Assembly: GCA_028280485.1 (NCBI GenBank)
Contig: JANQLS010000182.1
Location: forward strand, 1-64,000
DNA length: 64,000 nucleotides
Direction: 5' to 3'
DNA from: Planctomycetota bacterium
GTDB lineage: Bacteria > Planctomycetota > UBA8108 > JACQVS01
Position numbers and translations under genes: made by a program. Positions within the stretch are counted from its first letter, which is position 1, and each line of letters begins with the position of its first letter. Of the stretch, positions 46,541 through 55,992 are shown piece after piece. Under the pieces are notes generated by a model, which saw only the letters and a program-made list of their open reading frames with translations, searched no databases and had not been told where the DNA came from.

Positions 46541-47338
46541 ATGCCGTTAGAAAATCCAAATGTAGTCGATATGATTGCCACTCCGAGCCCCGGCCAGGTT
46601 CGGCTAGTGATCAAAGACAACGGAAATATATCTAACCCCGTAGAGCGTCTCAATCTGTTGGAACAAAAGCTCGAAACCTACATGAACCATATCCACTCCT
46701 CGGAGTTCATGTCAGAACACGAAGGCATTCAGGCTGAAGATATTACAATCGCCATCGTCACTTCAGAGCCTCCCACCCCTAAAATGAAGGCGATTAAGAC
46801 TTTCAGTGCCTCCAGCAACCCCGAGTTTAGTGTCGCGGTTGAATTCGACGATGCGGTGGGTTCCGCAAGGAATCGACAGTTTGGAGGAGCCGAAAACGCG
46901 GAATCCGTCGAAGTCAACTTATCCCAAAGAACCCTCCGAGTTATCTTGTTTTTGTTAACGGCAGGTGCAGTGCTTTCGGCATTGGCAGGCGGAAAGAACA
47001 TCGCCAATGCCAAACAAGTTCGAGACTCGGGAAAAAAGACAACGGCGATTCTCTTTGGAGATAAAGCGAGTGAAGGCATCACTCGAAAGAAAATTCAGGT
47101 TTCTTATAGCGCAGTGGTCGATGGAAGATCGAAAGTACTCAAAAAGAAATTTGCTCTCAGTTCAACTCAATTAGAAAGCTATAAAGGGAAAAGGTCGCTC
47201 CCTATTCATTACCTAGAAGGTAAACCCAACATCTCCTATGTGGGTGAAGAGGTCGAAATTGATTACCTTAGCCCTATCCTTGGCTTAGCTCTAGCTACAG
47301 CCGGCGGATTCATCCTGTTTAAAATGCTAAAGAAGTAA
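46541..47338 (+). CDS. DUF6572/DUF3592-like fusion membrane protein
   Basis: A 265-residue protein. Residues 1-60 match DUF6572 (NPNVVDMIATPSPGQVRLVI, then LLEQKLETYMNHI). DUF6572 occurs in stand-alone cytoplasmic proteins of about 100 residues. A charged middle part leads to a transmembrane helix (VILFLLTAGAVLSALAGG, about 130-150). A beta-rich DUF3592-like segment (VSYSAVVDGRSKVLKKKF, LPIHYLEGKPNISYV) and a second helix (LGLALATAGGFILFKML) follow. The combination is not one I know. DUF6572 would be cytoplasmic. Function unknown. It is upstream of the pilT genes, but 236 bases separate them. Confidence 0.65.
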   Translation: MPLENPNVVDMIATPSPGQVRLVIKDNGNISNPVERLNLLEQKLETYMNHIHSSEFMSEHEGIQAEDITIAIVTSEPPTPKMKAIKTFSASSNPEFSVAVEFDDAVGSARNRQFGGAENAESVEVNLSQRTLRVILFLLTAGAVLSALAGGKNIANAKQVRDSGKKTTAILFGDKASEGITRKKIQVSYSAVVDGRSKVLKKKFALSSTQLESYKGKRSLPIHYLEGKPNISYVGEEVEIDYLSPILGLALATAGGFILFKMLKK

Positions 47339-47574
47339 TCTGAATTTGTACGGATTTTTGCTCATCGATTCTGAGTTCCCTACCAAACAACCCTCGATAT
47401 TCCGAAAAATCGATCTACTCGGAAGATGGCACAAAGGAATTCACTCTCCCTAAATTCCCTTCCTCAAATTGCCGATGAAGAGGCATTCCTATTTTCATAT
47501 TTTCAGTTGGAGATCTCTATTCAGGATCCTCTAACTTCTAACTCATTTTGACTTCTTCATGTGGAGATAATCAC

Positions 47575-48711
47575 ATGGCAAAGATCGATGCCTTCTTCCG
47601 ACTCATGAATACCCAGGGAGCTTCTGACCTGCATATGATGTCCGGAAGCCCTCCATGCTTACGCGTTCAAGGAGACATCGAACCCATCAAATATCATGAA
47701 CTCACTCACGATGAATTGATGGATATGCTGGCTGAAATCACCCCCGAGCATAAACTCAAAGAGTTTGAAGAAACCGGTGATGTTGATTTCGCTTATGAGC
47801 TTCCCGGTGTCAGTCGGTATCGTGCGAATTTCTTTAGGCAGATTAAAGGAGTTGGTGCTGTCTTCCGACAAATCCCCGCCAAGATTATGACAATCGATCA
47901 GTTGGGCCTCCCTAACATCGCACGTCGATTTGCCATGATGGAAAAGGGTTTGGTATTAGTGACTGGACCGACAGGTAGCGGAAAGTCAACGACTCTCGCC
48001 GCTATCATCGATTATGCCAATAAGAATCGTCGCGACCATATCATCACGATCGAAGATCCCATCGAGTTCAAACACTCTCGTATGAACAGCTTGGTTTCTC
48101 ACCGTGAAGTCGGACCTCACACCCAAAGTTTCTCGGCAGCACTGAGAGGTGCTCTCAGAGAAGACCCTGACATCATTATGGTCGGCGAGATGCGAACCTT
48201 AGAAACCATCTCTCTCGCCTTAGAAGCAGCTTCAACCGGTCACTTAGTATTTGGGACTCTTCACACCCAAAGTGCCCCCAAAACAATCGACAGGGTTATC
48301 GATGTTTTCCCCACCGATGCCCAAGAACAAGTTCGAACCACTCTCGGTGAGTCTCTCAAGGGAGTCATCGCTCAAGCCTTGTGTAAGCGAGCAGATGGTC
48401 GAGGTCGAGTCGCTGCCTTAGAAGTCATGGTCGGCACTCCTGCAGTTGCCAACATTATCCGTGAGGGAAAAACTCACCAACTGATGAACATGATTCAAAC
48501 CGGTAAACGGTTGGGAATGAGATCTTTGGATGACGGTTTGATGGAACTTCTTCAAAAGGGAATTATCTCTCCTGAAGAAGCTTTCGATAAGGCTGTTCTA
48601 AAAGAACCCTTCGCCGATTTCCTCACCTCGATTCCTGAAGAATGGGAAGGGATTCTTAAGAAAGACTCCCCTCAATCCGGCGAAAAACGAAGAAAAACAG
48701 TTAGCCTCTAA
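47575..48711 (+). CDS. pilT: PilT-type twitching motility ATPase
   Basis: Hexameric secretion-type ATPase of 378 residues that powers retraction of type IV pili. The N-terminal PAS-like domain opens GASDLHMMSGSPPCLRV. The core has Walker A GPTGSGKST, an Asp-box-like ITIEDPIEF, Walker B IIMVGEMR and a His-box FGTLHT. The C-terminal domain contains MVGTPAVANIIREGKTHQL, as in PilT. The start is the ATG preceded by GGAG (nine bases); a further nine upstream codons are open but not family-like. It is followed 14 bases later by a paralogous ATPase and then a HEAT gene. Pilin and assembly ATPase genes are not in the window. Confidence 0.92.
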   Translation: MAKIDAFFRLMNTQGASDLHMMSGSPPCLRVQGDIEPIKYHELTHDELMDMLAEITPEHKLKEFEETGDVDFAYELPGVSRYRANFFRQIKGVGAVFRQIPAKIMTIDQLGLPNIARRFAMMEKGLVLVTGPTGSGKSTTLAAIIDYANKNRRDHIITIEDPIEFKHSRMNSLVSHREVGPHTQSFSAALRGALREDPDIIMVGEMRTLETISLALEAASTGHLVFGTLHTQSAPKTIDRVIDVFPTDAQEQVRTTLGESLKGVIAQALCKRADGRGRVAALEVMVGTPAVANIIREGKTHQLMNMIQTGKRLGMRSLDDGLMELLQKGIISPEEAFDKAVLKEPFADFLTSIPEEWEGILKKDSPQSGEKRRKTVSL

Positions 48712-48725
48712 GCGAGATTATTTCA

Positions 48726-49904
48726 ATGAACTCAGCAGGTTTCGGACGCGAAGTTTTAGACCAAGCCCTCATCAACTTACTAGCCCAAAATCCCGGTGCA
48801 TCGGATTTAAACTTCACCAAAGATCGTGAACCCCAATTAGAAGTCAGCGGGAAGCTAACCCCAGTACAAGTAGGTCCACTGGTTCAACCCTTAACGGCAA
48901 CTCAAATCGACAATGTCGTTAAAGCCTTACTTCAAGGGGATCAAGATCTCTATGAGACCTTAGAGCAGACTGGTTCCTGCGATTGTGCTTACGCGTTGAG
49001 TAATGGGGTTCGCTTCAGAGTCAACGTTTTTAGAGCACGCGGAAATTGTTCCATCGTAATGCGGGTTTTAGCGAGTGAAGTCCCTGACCTCACCAAGCTC
49101 AATTTACCTCCCATCCTCGACGAAATTCCAAAGCTGAATAACGGTTTAGTTTTGGTGACGGGAGCCACGGGCTCTGGTAAATCGACGACCTTAGCGGCGA
49201 TCATCGATCAAATTAATCAATCTCGCCCTGTGCATATCGTCACCCTAGAAGATCCGATTGAATTCACCCATCCTCACAAAATGGGAACGATCAATCAGAG
49301 AGAATTAGGACTCGACTTTCCCGATTTTACTGACGGATTGAGAGCCGCACTTCGTCAAGCTCCTAAGGTGATCTTAGTGGGTGAAATGCGAGATCGAGCA
49401 ACGATGGAGATCGGTTTAAAAGCAGCTGAAACGGGCCACTTGGTCTTGAGTACTTTGCACACGATCGATGCCGGGCAAACGATCAACCGGATCACCGGTA
49501 TGTTTAACGTTGAAGAACGCCAACTCGTCAGAAGCCGTCTGACTCAAGTTTTACAGTACGTTGTGGGTCAACGTCTTCTCCCGAAAAAAGGCGGCGGTCG
49601 AGTTGCAGCCTTAGAAATCATGGGATCCAACTTACGTTCGCGAGAGTTGGTTCAAAATGGCGAGTCTGAAGATAAAACTCTCTATCAAGTCATCCACGAT
49701 GCTCAACCCTACGGTTGGCAGACTTTCGATCAGCACATCATCCAACTCTTCACCGAAGGAAAAATCGTTGAAGAAGTGGCCAAGAGCTACTGTTCTGATC
49801 CGTCGATCGTTGGACGTGAACTCGACCGAGTGAAATCTGAACGAGGAGAAAACACCTCCGATATCGAAGGTCTCGAGATGGAATTCGTTCGTAAGATTCG
49901 CTAA
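48726..49904 (+). CDS. Second PilT/PilU-type ATPase
   Basis: A 392-residue paralog of the preceding PilT. The domain plan is the same: GASDLNFTKDREPQLEV, Walker A GATGSGKST, ITLEDPIEF-like VTLEDPIEF, Walker B VILVGEMRD and LSTLHT. The C-terminal tail is longer and charged (ESEDKTLYQVIHD to FVRKIR). Tandem PilT/PilU ATPases commonly act together in pilus retraction. Function as a retraction ATPase with the first gene is inferred. The operon spacing is 14 bases from pilT and 53 bases to the HEAT gene. Confidence 0.88.
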   Translation: MNSAGFGREVLDQALINLLAQNPGASDLNFTKDREPQLEVSGKLTPVQVGPLVQPLTATQIDNVVKALLQGDQDLYETLEQTGSCDCAYALSNGVRFRVNVFRARGNCSIVMRVLASEVPDLTKLNLPPILDEIPKLNNGLVLVTGATGSGKSTTLAAIIDQINQSRPVHIVTLEDPIEFTHPHKMGTINQRELGLDFPDFTDGLRAALRQAPKVILVGEMRDRATMEIGLKAAETGHLVLSTLHTIDAGQTINRITGMFNVEERQLVRSRLTQVLQYVVGQRLLPKKGGGRVAALEIMGSNLRSRELVQNGESEDKTLYQVIHDAQPYGWQTFDQHIIQLFTEGKIVEEVAKSYCSDPSIVGRELDRVKSERGENTSDIEGLEMEFVRKIR

Positions 49905-49957
49905 CTCTTGTCACTTAATAATAACTGAACTGTCCTTTAAACTTTGGAGAACTGAGC

Positions 49958-51418
49958 ATGGCCCTTTTCGGCAAATCCGAGAACATTTCCTCGCTCATCA
50001 AAAAAATTCAATCCGATGCTCAAATGAGCCCTGAGAATCTGAGTGAAATCTTAGAACAACTCGGCGCCTCACCAGAGTTTCTCCCAAGTAAAAACCTTTG
50101 GATGGTCTCCCATTCTAAAGGTGCGGTGCGCCAGTTTGCTCACAAGCGGATTGCGGCCCTTCAAGATCCCAAAATCGCCGACTCTTTATTGAGGGAGCTC
50201 CCCGGAAAATCTGAAAACATTCGAAAAGAGATGGCCTCCCTCATCCATCGCCTCGATGGAAAACGAGTCTCTGTTCATCTCAGCAAGATGGTTCACTCCA
50301 AGAAGATTGAAATCCGGGAAGCCGCTTTAGATCTCATCCATCAAAGCCCCAACTGGGAAGATTACCTCGGCTTTTTAAAGGTGACTTTTAGAGATCCCGA
50401 TTCGAAAATTGCTCAACGTACGACCCGAATTCTCAGTTCGAATATCGATAATGAAACTTGCTTCTTAATGCTGAGAGCTCGTATCTCCGATGACGATCCA
50501 AAGATCCGTCGAATCATCATCGAAGCCTTCGCGAAGCGCCCCCGACCAGAAATCGTCGAACCCTTCTTCGAACGCATCGCTCTTGAAGATCACGAGTGCC
50601 GAGGCTTGATGGTAACTGCGCTAAGCCGCCTAGCTAAGAAATCACAAAATGCCATCGAAGAGCGCCTCTTGCCTATGCTCGCCGATGAGGAGCCCGAGAT
50701 TCGTGAGATCGCCGTTAAACTCCTTAAGGAGATGCCTGATCGACAACGAGTCTTAAAAATCTTTCTCAACCATCTCACCGGAGTCGCCTCTTGGGTTCGT
50801 GAACGAAGCTTAGAGTCTATGCAAAAGATTTCATCCGATCTTACTGAAGCCCTTCCACCCCTCTTACTTGATGAAGATCAAGGGATTCGAGTCGGTGCGA
50901 TGATCATGGCAACAGGATCTAATGATGAAGGCTTAATCCCCCCCTTGCTGAAAATCTTCAACAGTCAAGAGGACTGGTGGATTCGAAGCATGGCTGCTGA
51001 TTTACTCAAAACCTTCCCGCATCCTGAAATCACTCAAGAGTTGATCAAGAAAATCGATGACCCCGATTTAAGTTACAGTGCTATTTCGGCACTGGGCCAG
51101 CAAGGCTCTCCTCGAGGATTGGATGCGCTAAAAACCAAGCTGACTGATAGCAATCCCGGAATTCGTCGAGCGGTGTTAAAAGCGATGAGTGATCACCCGA
51201 GTGAAGAAGCACAGGAGATCATCGTTCAGACTGCCCGAGCTGACAGTGATATCGAAGTTAAAGATTTCGCTATCGAGTTACTGAGAGCTAAAAATGAGGG
51301 CAATGAAGCTCTCTTAGCTGAACTCGAACGAAAGTCTCGAAAAGAACTCGAAGATCGTGCGATGGAATTCGCAAAGGGGGGCTTGTCACTTCAGATGGAA
51401 AACGAGACCTTGAATTGA
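49958..51418 (+). CDS. HEAT-repeat protein linked to PilT genes
   Basis: A 486-residue soluble protein built of about a dozen HEAT-like helical pairs (for example DPKIADSLLRELPGKSENIRK, EPEIREIAVKLLKEMPDRQ, NPGIRRAVLKAMSDHPSEEAQ). There is no signal or membrane helix, so it is cytoplasmic and probably a protein-binding scaffold. GGAG stands nine bases before the ATG. Its position as third gene after two PilT-type ATPases suggests an adaptor for pilus retraction or motility control. That is inference from context. The gene ends in an intergenic stretch with two dispersed repeats. Confidence 0.82.
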   Translation: MALFGKSENISSLIKKIQSDAQMSPENLSEILEQLGASPEFLPSKNLWMVSHSKGAVRQFAHKRIAALQDPKIADSLLRELPGKSENIRKEMASLIHRLDGKRVSVHLSKMVHSKKIEIREAALDLIHQSPNWEDYLGFLKVTFRDPDSKIAQRTTRILSSNIDNETCFLMLRARISDDDPKIRRIIIEAFAKRPRPEIVEPFFERIALEDHECRGLMVTALSRLAKKSQNAIEERLLPMLADEEPEIREIAVKLLKEMPDRQRVLKIFLNHLTGVASWVRERSLESMQKISSDLTEALPPLLLDEDQGIRVGAMIMATGSNDEGLIPPLLKIFNSQEDWWIRSMAADLLKTFPHPEITQELIKKIDDPDLSYSAISALGQQGSPRGLDALKTKLTDSNPGIRRAVLKAMSDHPSEEAQEIIVQTARADSDIEVKDFAIELLRAKNEGNEALLAELERKSRKELEDRAMEFAKGGLSLQMENETLN

Positions 51419-51433
51419 GGTTTTAAAAAATCG

Positions 51434-51459
51434 ACCCAAATTCTGGCGAATTTGGCTAC
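51434..51459. repeat. CCAAATTCTGG-type repeat, copy 2
   Basis: Identical over 26 bases to 37430-37455. Here it lies 29 bases before the long hairpin at 51488; in the other region the hairpin precedes it by about 175 bases. Confidence 0.8.
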
Positions 51460-51487
51460 CAAGATCTCGCCCTAAAACAACATTCAT

Positions 51488-51548
51488 TTAACTAGCCCGA
51501 AGCGCTAGCGAGGGAAATTCCCCCTCGCTAGCGCTTCGGGCTAGTTAA
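51488..51548. repeat. Long perfect hairpin, AGCCCGAAGCGCTAGCGAGG family, copy 2
   Basis: A 27-bp perfect stem with a 7-base loop, nearly identical in stem to 37196-37254 but with a different loop. It lies between the convergent HEAT and PQQ-protein genes and could act on both transcripts. Confidence 0.85.
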
Positions 51549-51577
51549 GTTTCAATTACAAATAATTGGAACGACCA

Positions 51578-54500
51578 TCATTGCCGCACCGGATAAAACG
51601 CCAACGAAGTCTGAAAGGCATGGGTACAAGAACAACCCGATCCGGTTTCTGGGGCGAGTAACAATCCTTCTGCTGGAATTTGCCCGAGCCAACAACCTCC
51701 CCGTACCCCTAAAAATTCAGTTCGCTTACCGGTTTTAAGATCGAGCATTCCGTGGTACTCGAAGCGATGAAAGATCGCTCCCTTGGACGCAGCTTGCGTT
51801 CCGCAACCGTGGTAATCAAATTTATGAACGGAGAGAATTTCTCCCGTTTCTAATTTGTAAGTGTGCTTGTTGATGTAGAGCTTCTTTCCGATGATCACCG
51901 GCCGGCTTAAATGACCACTGTGATGATCTTTGTGAGCTTTCTCATGGTGCTCCCACAGGGGCTTACCTTCTTTGGTATCAAACACAAAGATGTGATACTT
52001 CTTCCCTTCATCCGTTCCGCAAACGACGATATGCCCTTCGCTGACGGCTAAATACGTAGTGTATTGAAGTAAGCTGAAATCAAATTCGCGCTCCCACAAT
52101 TTCTTTCCCGTGTGGAGATCTAGCGCGATAAGAAACTGTTGTTTTTTAAGCTCCTTAGGACTTAATCGCCCCTTAGCTCCTTTGGCTTCTTCAGAGCGCC
52201 CTTCCACAAAAAACATTTTTTCTTCATCGACAGCGATCGAAGAATTGACGACAGCCCCTCCGTCGTAACGCCAATTTTGGGAACCGGTGTGGCGATCGAC
52301 TGAGAAAACGTACTCACTGGCCACCCGAGAAATTTGATCTTTCTTGAAGTGCTCAAACCATTCGCCTTCATCGCCAAGGTATTGAGAACCAGGATGAACT
52401 CCACTCCCCAACAAGGCCCGGCCTTGATTGGCAAGATAACCCCAATGACGTTTTTCTCCTTTGGGGCTCTCTAAGACTGGTAAATCGATCTTGCGTTTTC
52501 CCGTTCTCCCCTCAAAGGCGACAGAGTAATCACCGAACGCCACGTACAAGGCATCGGGAGTTGCGACCATGTTGGAACAATCACGAGGCATGTTGGCTCT
52601 TCGCATCGTAGGAATCTGTTTCGACCACAGGATTGTTCCGTTGTAGGCATCGATCCCAAAGAGGGTGCGGTTACCTTGAACGTATAACCTTCCGTTCGAC
52701 GCTAGGGGTGCAGGATTACGAGGTCCCCGATCCGGCATGGGACGAGGTCCAGGGCGCCCGAACCACAACACGCTGATCTCACCGTGAATGTAAGCGTCAT
52801 CACTACAAGCGGAATTACCTGACGGCCCGTATTGATGCTGCCAGCTCCCCGAACCGGGTAGAGGCTTACGTTTAATTAGTGAGTAACTCTTGTCCGAAAT
52901 CTTGAACGACAGAGGTTCAACTTGCTCTTTAAACAGTTGATGGAACTGGGTCGATACTGAGGTTGAACCTTTATTGTGAGCTTCGACATAAACTCCACCC
53001 GCCGGGCGAAGATGCTTGAACAAAGCCTTAGCTTTTAACTGAGAAGTGACTTTGGGATCGACTCCAACTATTAAGTTGGCAAAGTAAGGAACGAAAGGAA
53101 TCGGCTTTAGGTCACTATCGATAAAATTAGCTCGTACTCCTAAGACCCCCAAAGCATCCAAGCGTTTTTGGTGAAAGAGTCTCTCCTGAGAATTGGGTTC
53201 GATGATTACGAGCTTAAGATCACTCCAAGCGAGCAGCTCATCGACGAGGGCGCCATTCCCGACTCCTAGGATCAAAGCATAACCTTTAACCCTTTCAGTG
53301 GATTCAAGAGGTAAAGTCTTTGCATCCAAAACACCCTGGCTCAAAACAGATAAGATTCGAGAAGCCCAGGCATCGGGCTTTTCGGTCTTTAAGTGAGAAA
53401 CCTTGGGTGCGAGGTAAAAGAAAGATCCATCGAACTCATAATTTGGAGACTTCCACGAACCTTCATCCTGAAAATCTCCTTTTAAATTAAAACGGTAAAC
53501 CCGTTCTTGAGAGACGGCATCAACCTGAACTTCATGACGCTTCCGAAAACCCTTCTTTGAATAATCCTGACCTCCAAAAGTGACATGAGTCGTCGAGGGC
53601 GATTGAGTCTCCCACATGACTTTCACTTGGGAGTCAGAGACATATTCTAAGATCGGCCCTAAAACTCCTTCGACAACTGTACCTCCTGAATCTTTGTTCC
53701 TCTTTCGAGTACCGCTGGGTCCTAAGTCGAATCTAACTTTCTTAGGCTTCTTTTTAGCTACATTTTTTTGTTCCGGGTCAAATTCGAAGCAATGAATAAT
53801 CCCCTTGTGAGTACTCACTAAAAGCCGTCCTTGAACGATGGCTAAACCCTGAGCCTCTCCCTGAACAGGAATATCCCAAAGCTTCTTCCCGCTTTGAACG
53901 TCGAAAGCTTGTACTTGATTCTCACCTCCGGCAAGCAAGCAATTTTTTGCTAACACGATGGAATAGGGTGCATCGCATTTCACTTTCCAGCGTTCACAGG
54001 CGTGCATCTTTTTAGTTAATTCTGAAATCTCTAAGTTGAGCTCTTTGATTAAGGCGTCAACTTTTTTAACCTCTTCAACTTTTTTGAGTTTTTGAAGCGC
54101 TTTCTTTTGTTTCTCTAATGAACCTCGTCGACCGTGAGCTTTCCTTCTTAAAGAATAAAACTTCAAATGTTCATCTCGATCCATCCTAGAGAGAGAATCA
54201 TCCGACTGAAGAAATGCCGTAGAACCATCGACGATCATGTGATGTCCCTTAAAGCTGGCTAATTGATCCTTAGCTCCTTGGCGACTCACGCTGAGTTCAC
54301 CGACTTTTCCCGGACCGTAGTGAAGTTCGTCACCAACTAATAGAGCGTATGTCCCCCCGCCTCCACCTTCGATTTGAAAGAGGCGCTTTCCGGTTTCTCG
54401 TTCATAGACAACTGGGCGCTCCCGACCAGCGGTGACGTACAAACGTTTTTGAGAAGCGAGCATGTAACCTTGAGCCGGAAGATCTTTACGAGTCGTCTCC

Positions 54501-55168
54501 CAAAGCTGCTCGCCCGTTTTGGCATCAAAAGCCTTAAGTATCACTTGCTCCCAGGGCAAAACACCCGCAGCGGCGTAGGCCTTTCCATCGAGAACAACGA
54601 CCGAAGATCTTACCGGCCAGAGGGAGATCATGCGACCATTACCAGGTAGTCTTAAATCTTTGGGGCCCACTCTCTTTTTCCAATGAAGCTCACCTTTCGC
54701 TTGACTCAAACAGTAAACGTAACCGTCATCGGAGCCGATGTACACTCGATCGGAATCGAGGCTGGGAGCTAATCGGACGGGACCTTCAGTATAAAATTCC
54801 CACAGTTTCTTCCCCGTTTTTAAGTCTAAACAATAAACTTTATCGTCAACCGAAGAGCCAAAGTAAACACGCTGACCTTTTCCCACGACATGCAAAGCAC
54901 GGTCGAAAACCATGCGGTCTTTCAGACCTTGAATCTTATGATAACCATCCCACTTAGCAGGTCCTGGCCACGCTTGAATCGGAACGTGTGGAGTGCGGTA
55001 AGCCCAAACTTCTTTGAGTGGAAATTGAATTTCACTTTGAGTGACCCCACTTCGAGCATTATCACTACGGTAGGTAGGCCAATCAGCGGCAAAATTAGTC
55101 GTTAATAATAGGTAGGTTGAAAATACAAAGAAAAATGAGGCGCGTAAAAGAATCATTAGCTTAGGCAT
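51578..55168 (-). CDS. Exported PQQ-propeller protein with methyltransferase-like insert
   Basis: A 1196-residue exported protein with a signal peptide (LMILLRASFFFVFSTYLL). The first PQQ-like propeller follows (VYCLDLKTGKKLWEF, VYIGSDDGYVYCL), then a coiled coil (KKALQKLKKVEEVKKVDALI, about 350-390). A propeller continuation, an FN3/phosphatase-N-like sandwich (VKVMWETQSPSTTHVTFGG, about 520-590) and a Rossmann-like stretch (YALILGVGNGALVDELL, LVIIEPN, about 645-770) come next. A second propeller ends with GSGCSCTHAF. The middle looks like a SAM-binding fold, which is unexpected outside the cytoplasm. No enzyme motif is certain. The metallopeptidase gene ends 28 bases upstream and is probably co-transcribed. 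Confidence 0.85.
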   Translation of the reverse strand: MPKLMILLRASFFFVFSTYLLLTTNFAADWPTYRSDNARSGVTQSEIQFPLKEVWAYRTPHVPIQAWPGPAKWDGYHKIQGLKDRMVFDRALHVVGKGQRVYFGSSVDDKVYCLDLKTGKKLWEFYTEGPVRLAPSLDSDRVYIGSDDGYVYCLSQAKGELHWKKRVGPKDLRLPGNGRMISLWPVRSSVVVLDGKAYAAAGVLPWEQVILKAFDAKTGEQLWETTRKDLPAQGYMLASQKRLYVTAGRERPVVYERETGKRLFQIEGGGGGTYALLVGDELHYGPGKVGELSVSRQGAKDQLASFKGHHMIVDGSTAFLQSDDSLSRMDRDEHLKFYSLRRKAHGRRGSLEKQKKALQKLKKVEEVKKVDALIKELNLEISELTKKMHACERWKVKCDAPYSIVLAKNCLLAGGENQVQAFDVQSGKKLWDIPVQGEAQGLAIVQGRLLVSTHKGIIHCFEFDPEQKNVAKKKPKKVRFDLGPSGTRKRNKDSGGTVVEGVLGPILEYVSDSQVKVMWETQSPSTTHVTFGGQDYSKKGFRKRHEVQVDAVSQERVYRFNLKGDFQDEGSWKSPNYEFDGSFFYLAPKVSHLKTEKPDAWASRILSVLSQGVLDAKTLPLESTERVKGYALILGVGNGALVDELLAWSDLKLVIIEPNSQERLFHQKRLDALGVLGVRANFIDSDLKPIPFVPYFANLIVGVDPKVTSQLKAKALFKHLRPAGGVYVEAHNKGSTSVSTQFHQLFKEQVEPLSFKISDKSYSLIKRKPLPGSGSWQHQYGPSGNSACSDDAYIHGEISVLWFGRPGPRPMPDRGPRNPAPLASNGRLYVQGNRTLFGIDAYNGTILWSKQIPTMRRANMPRDCSNMVATPDALYVAFGDYSVAFEGRTGKRKIDLPVLESPKGEKRHWGYLANQGRALLGSGVHPGSQYLGDEGEWFEHFKKDQISRVASEYVFSVDRHTGSQNWRYDGGAVVNSSIAVDEEKMFFVEGRSEEAKGAKGRLSPKELKKQQFLIALDLHTGKKLWEREFDFSLLQYTTYLAVSEGHIVVCGTDEGKKYHIFVFDTKEGKPLWEHHEKAHKDHHSGHLSRPVIIGKKLYINKHTYKLETGEILSVHKFDYHGCGTQAASKGAIFHRFEYHGMLDLKTGKRTEFLGVRGGCWLGQIPAEGLLLAPETGSGCSCTHAFQTSLAFYPVRQ

Positions 55169-55196
55169 TCAAAGTTCTGAATCAAATAGGTTTACT

Positions 55197-55607
55197 TTAA
55201 GCGAGATATCGGTCGAGATCTACTCGTTGGGTTAGAGCTTCAATTTTCAAAAGCTCTTCGTACAACTTATCCACTCTTGCGTCGGTAACATATTTGTGGC
55301 TCTTTAATCCCCCCCCAAAGTTTGGTGGGATATGGAGCATTTCGTGAATCAAGGTCTTGGTTTTTTCCACTTCACAAAGTTTATCGTAAGTTTCAGTAAT
55401 CACCTCGATCACATAGTACATCGACATCCCTAAAGCCGTGGGGAAGACTTTGGACATCGCATGACAGCGAGCCAAAGTCCAACGAGACTGACTCCCGACA
55501 CTTCGAACACACCGTACTCGAGTATCGATGTGCTTCATATCGAGCTGAGCGGCAATCTGCCAAACTTGTTCCTCAATTTCTGGAGCTGGAACATATTGAA
55601 TCGACAC
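55197..55607 (-). CDS. Putative HExxH metallopeptidase
   Basis: A 136-residue protein with the zinc motif HEMLH (His88, Glu89, His92) in KTKTLIHEMLHIP and a downstream His104. It is preceded by WTLARCHAMSKVFPTALGM and a beta-strand VIEVITETYDKL, the plan of the 'putative metallopeptidase' family related to phage and conjugative proteins. No signal peptide, so it is cytoplasmic. The GTG start has an AGGAG site at a good distance. It is the first gene of a two-gene unit with the PQQ-propeller protein. Peptidase activity is inferred from the motif only. Confidence 0.75.
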   Translation of the reverse strand: MSIQYVPAPEIEEQVWQIAAQLDMKHIDTRVRCVRSVGSQSRWTLARCHAMSKVFPTALGMSMYYVIEVITETYDKLCEVEKTKTLIHEMLHIPPNFGGGLKSHKYVTDARVDKLYEELLKIEALTQRVDLDRYLA

Positions 55608-55992
55608 TATTATCTCCTCTGGCGGTTAGCGAACTAGCCTACTTTTCTTCTTTTACTTACCCCGTGTGGCCTCGACTCTTCGAGACAGGTTTCAAGACCT
55701 CCAAACAGAATAAACACCCAACATCTTATCCTAGGAATAACAGCGGATTCTAAATTATTTCTTAAAATCATTTTGTTTCTCCCATCACCAGAAAGAAATC
55801 TTGGGTGATCGATGTAAAAAAGTTCTCCAACTTAGAAACAGAACATGCTTCAGATTTCTAATTTTAGTATGATGAAGGATCCATTTATGAACGAACATTC
55901 AATCGATGCACATCAGAAATCTCTAAGAACAAAGTCAGCCTAAAGCAGAACACCGTTCCTGTTTTTCTTGAGGTCCTTCAAAGGTAAAACTC
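55608..55992. other. Intergenic region between divergent genes
   Basis: About 0.39 kb between the metallopeptidase gene (minus) and the Gfo/Idh/MocA gene (plus). I see no open frame of interest, repeat or hairpin. It should contain both promoters. Confidence 0.35.

Noticed and set aside
46272-46550. 92-codon frame before the DUF6572 gene
   Set aside because: It overlaps the next start codon, with no domain and unusual amino-acid mix.
47427-47442. TGGCAC resembling a sigma-54 -24 element upstream of pilT
   Set aside because: The GC of the -12 element is not at the right spacing.
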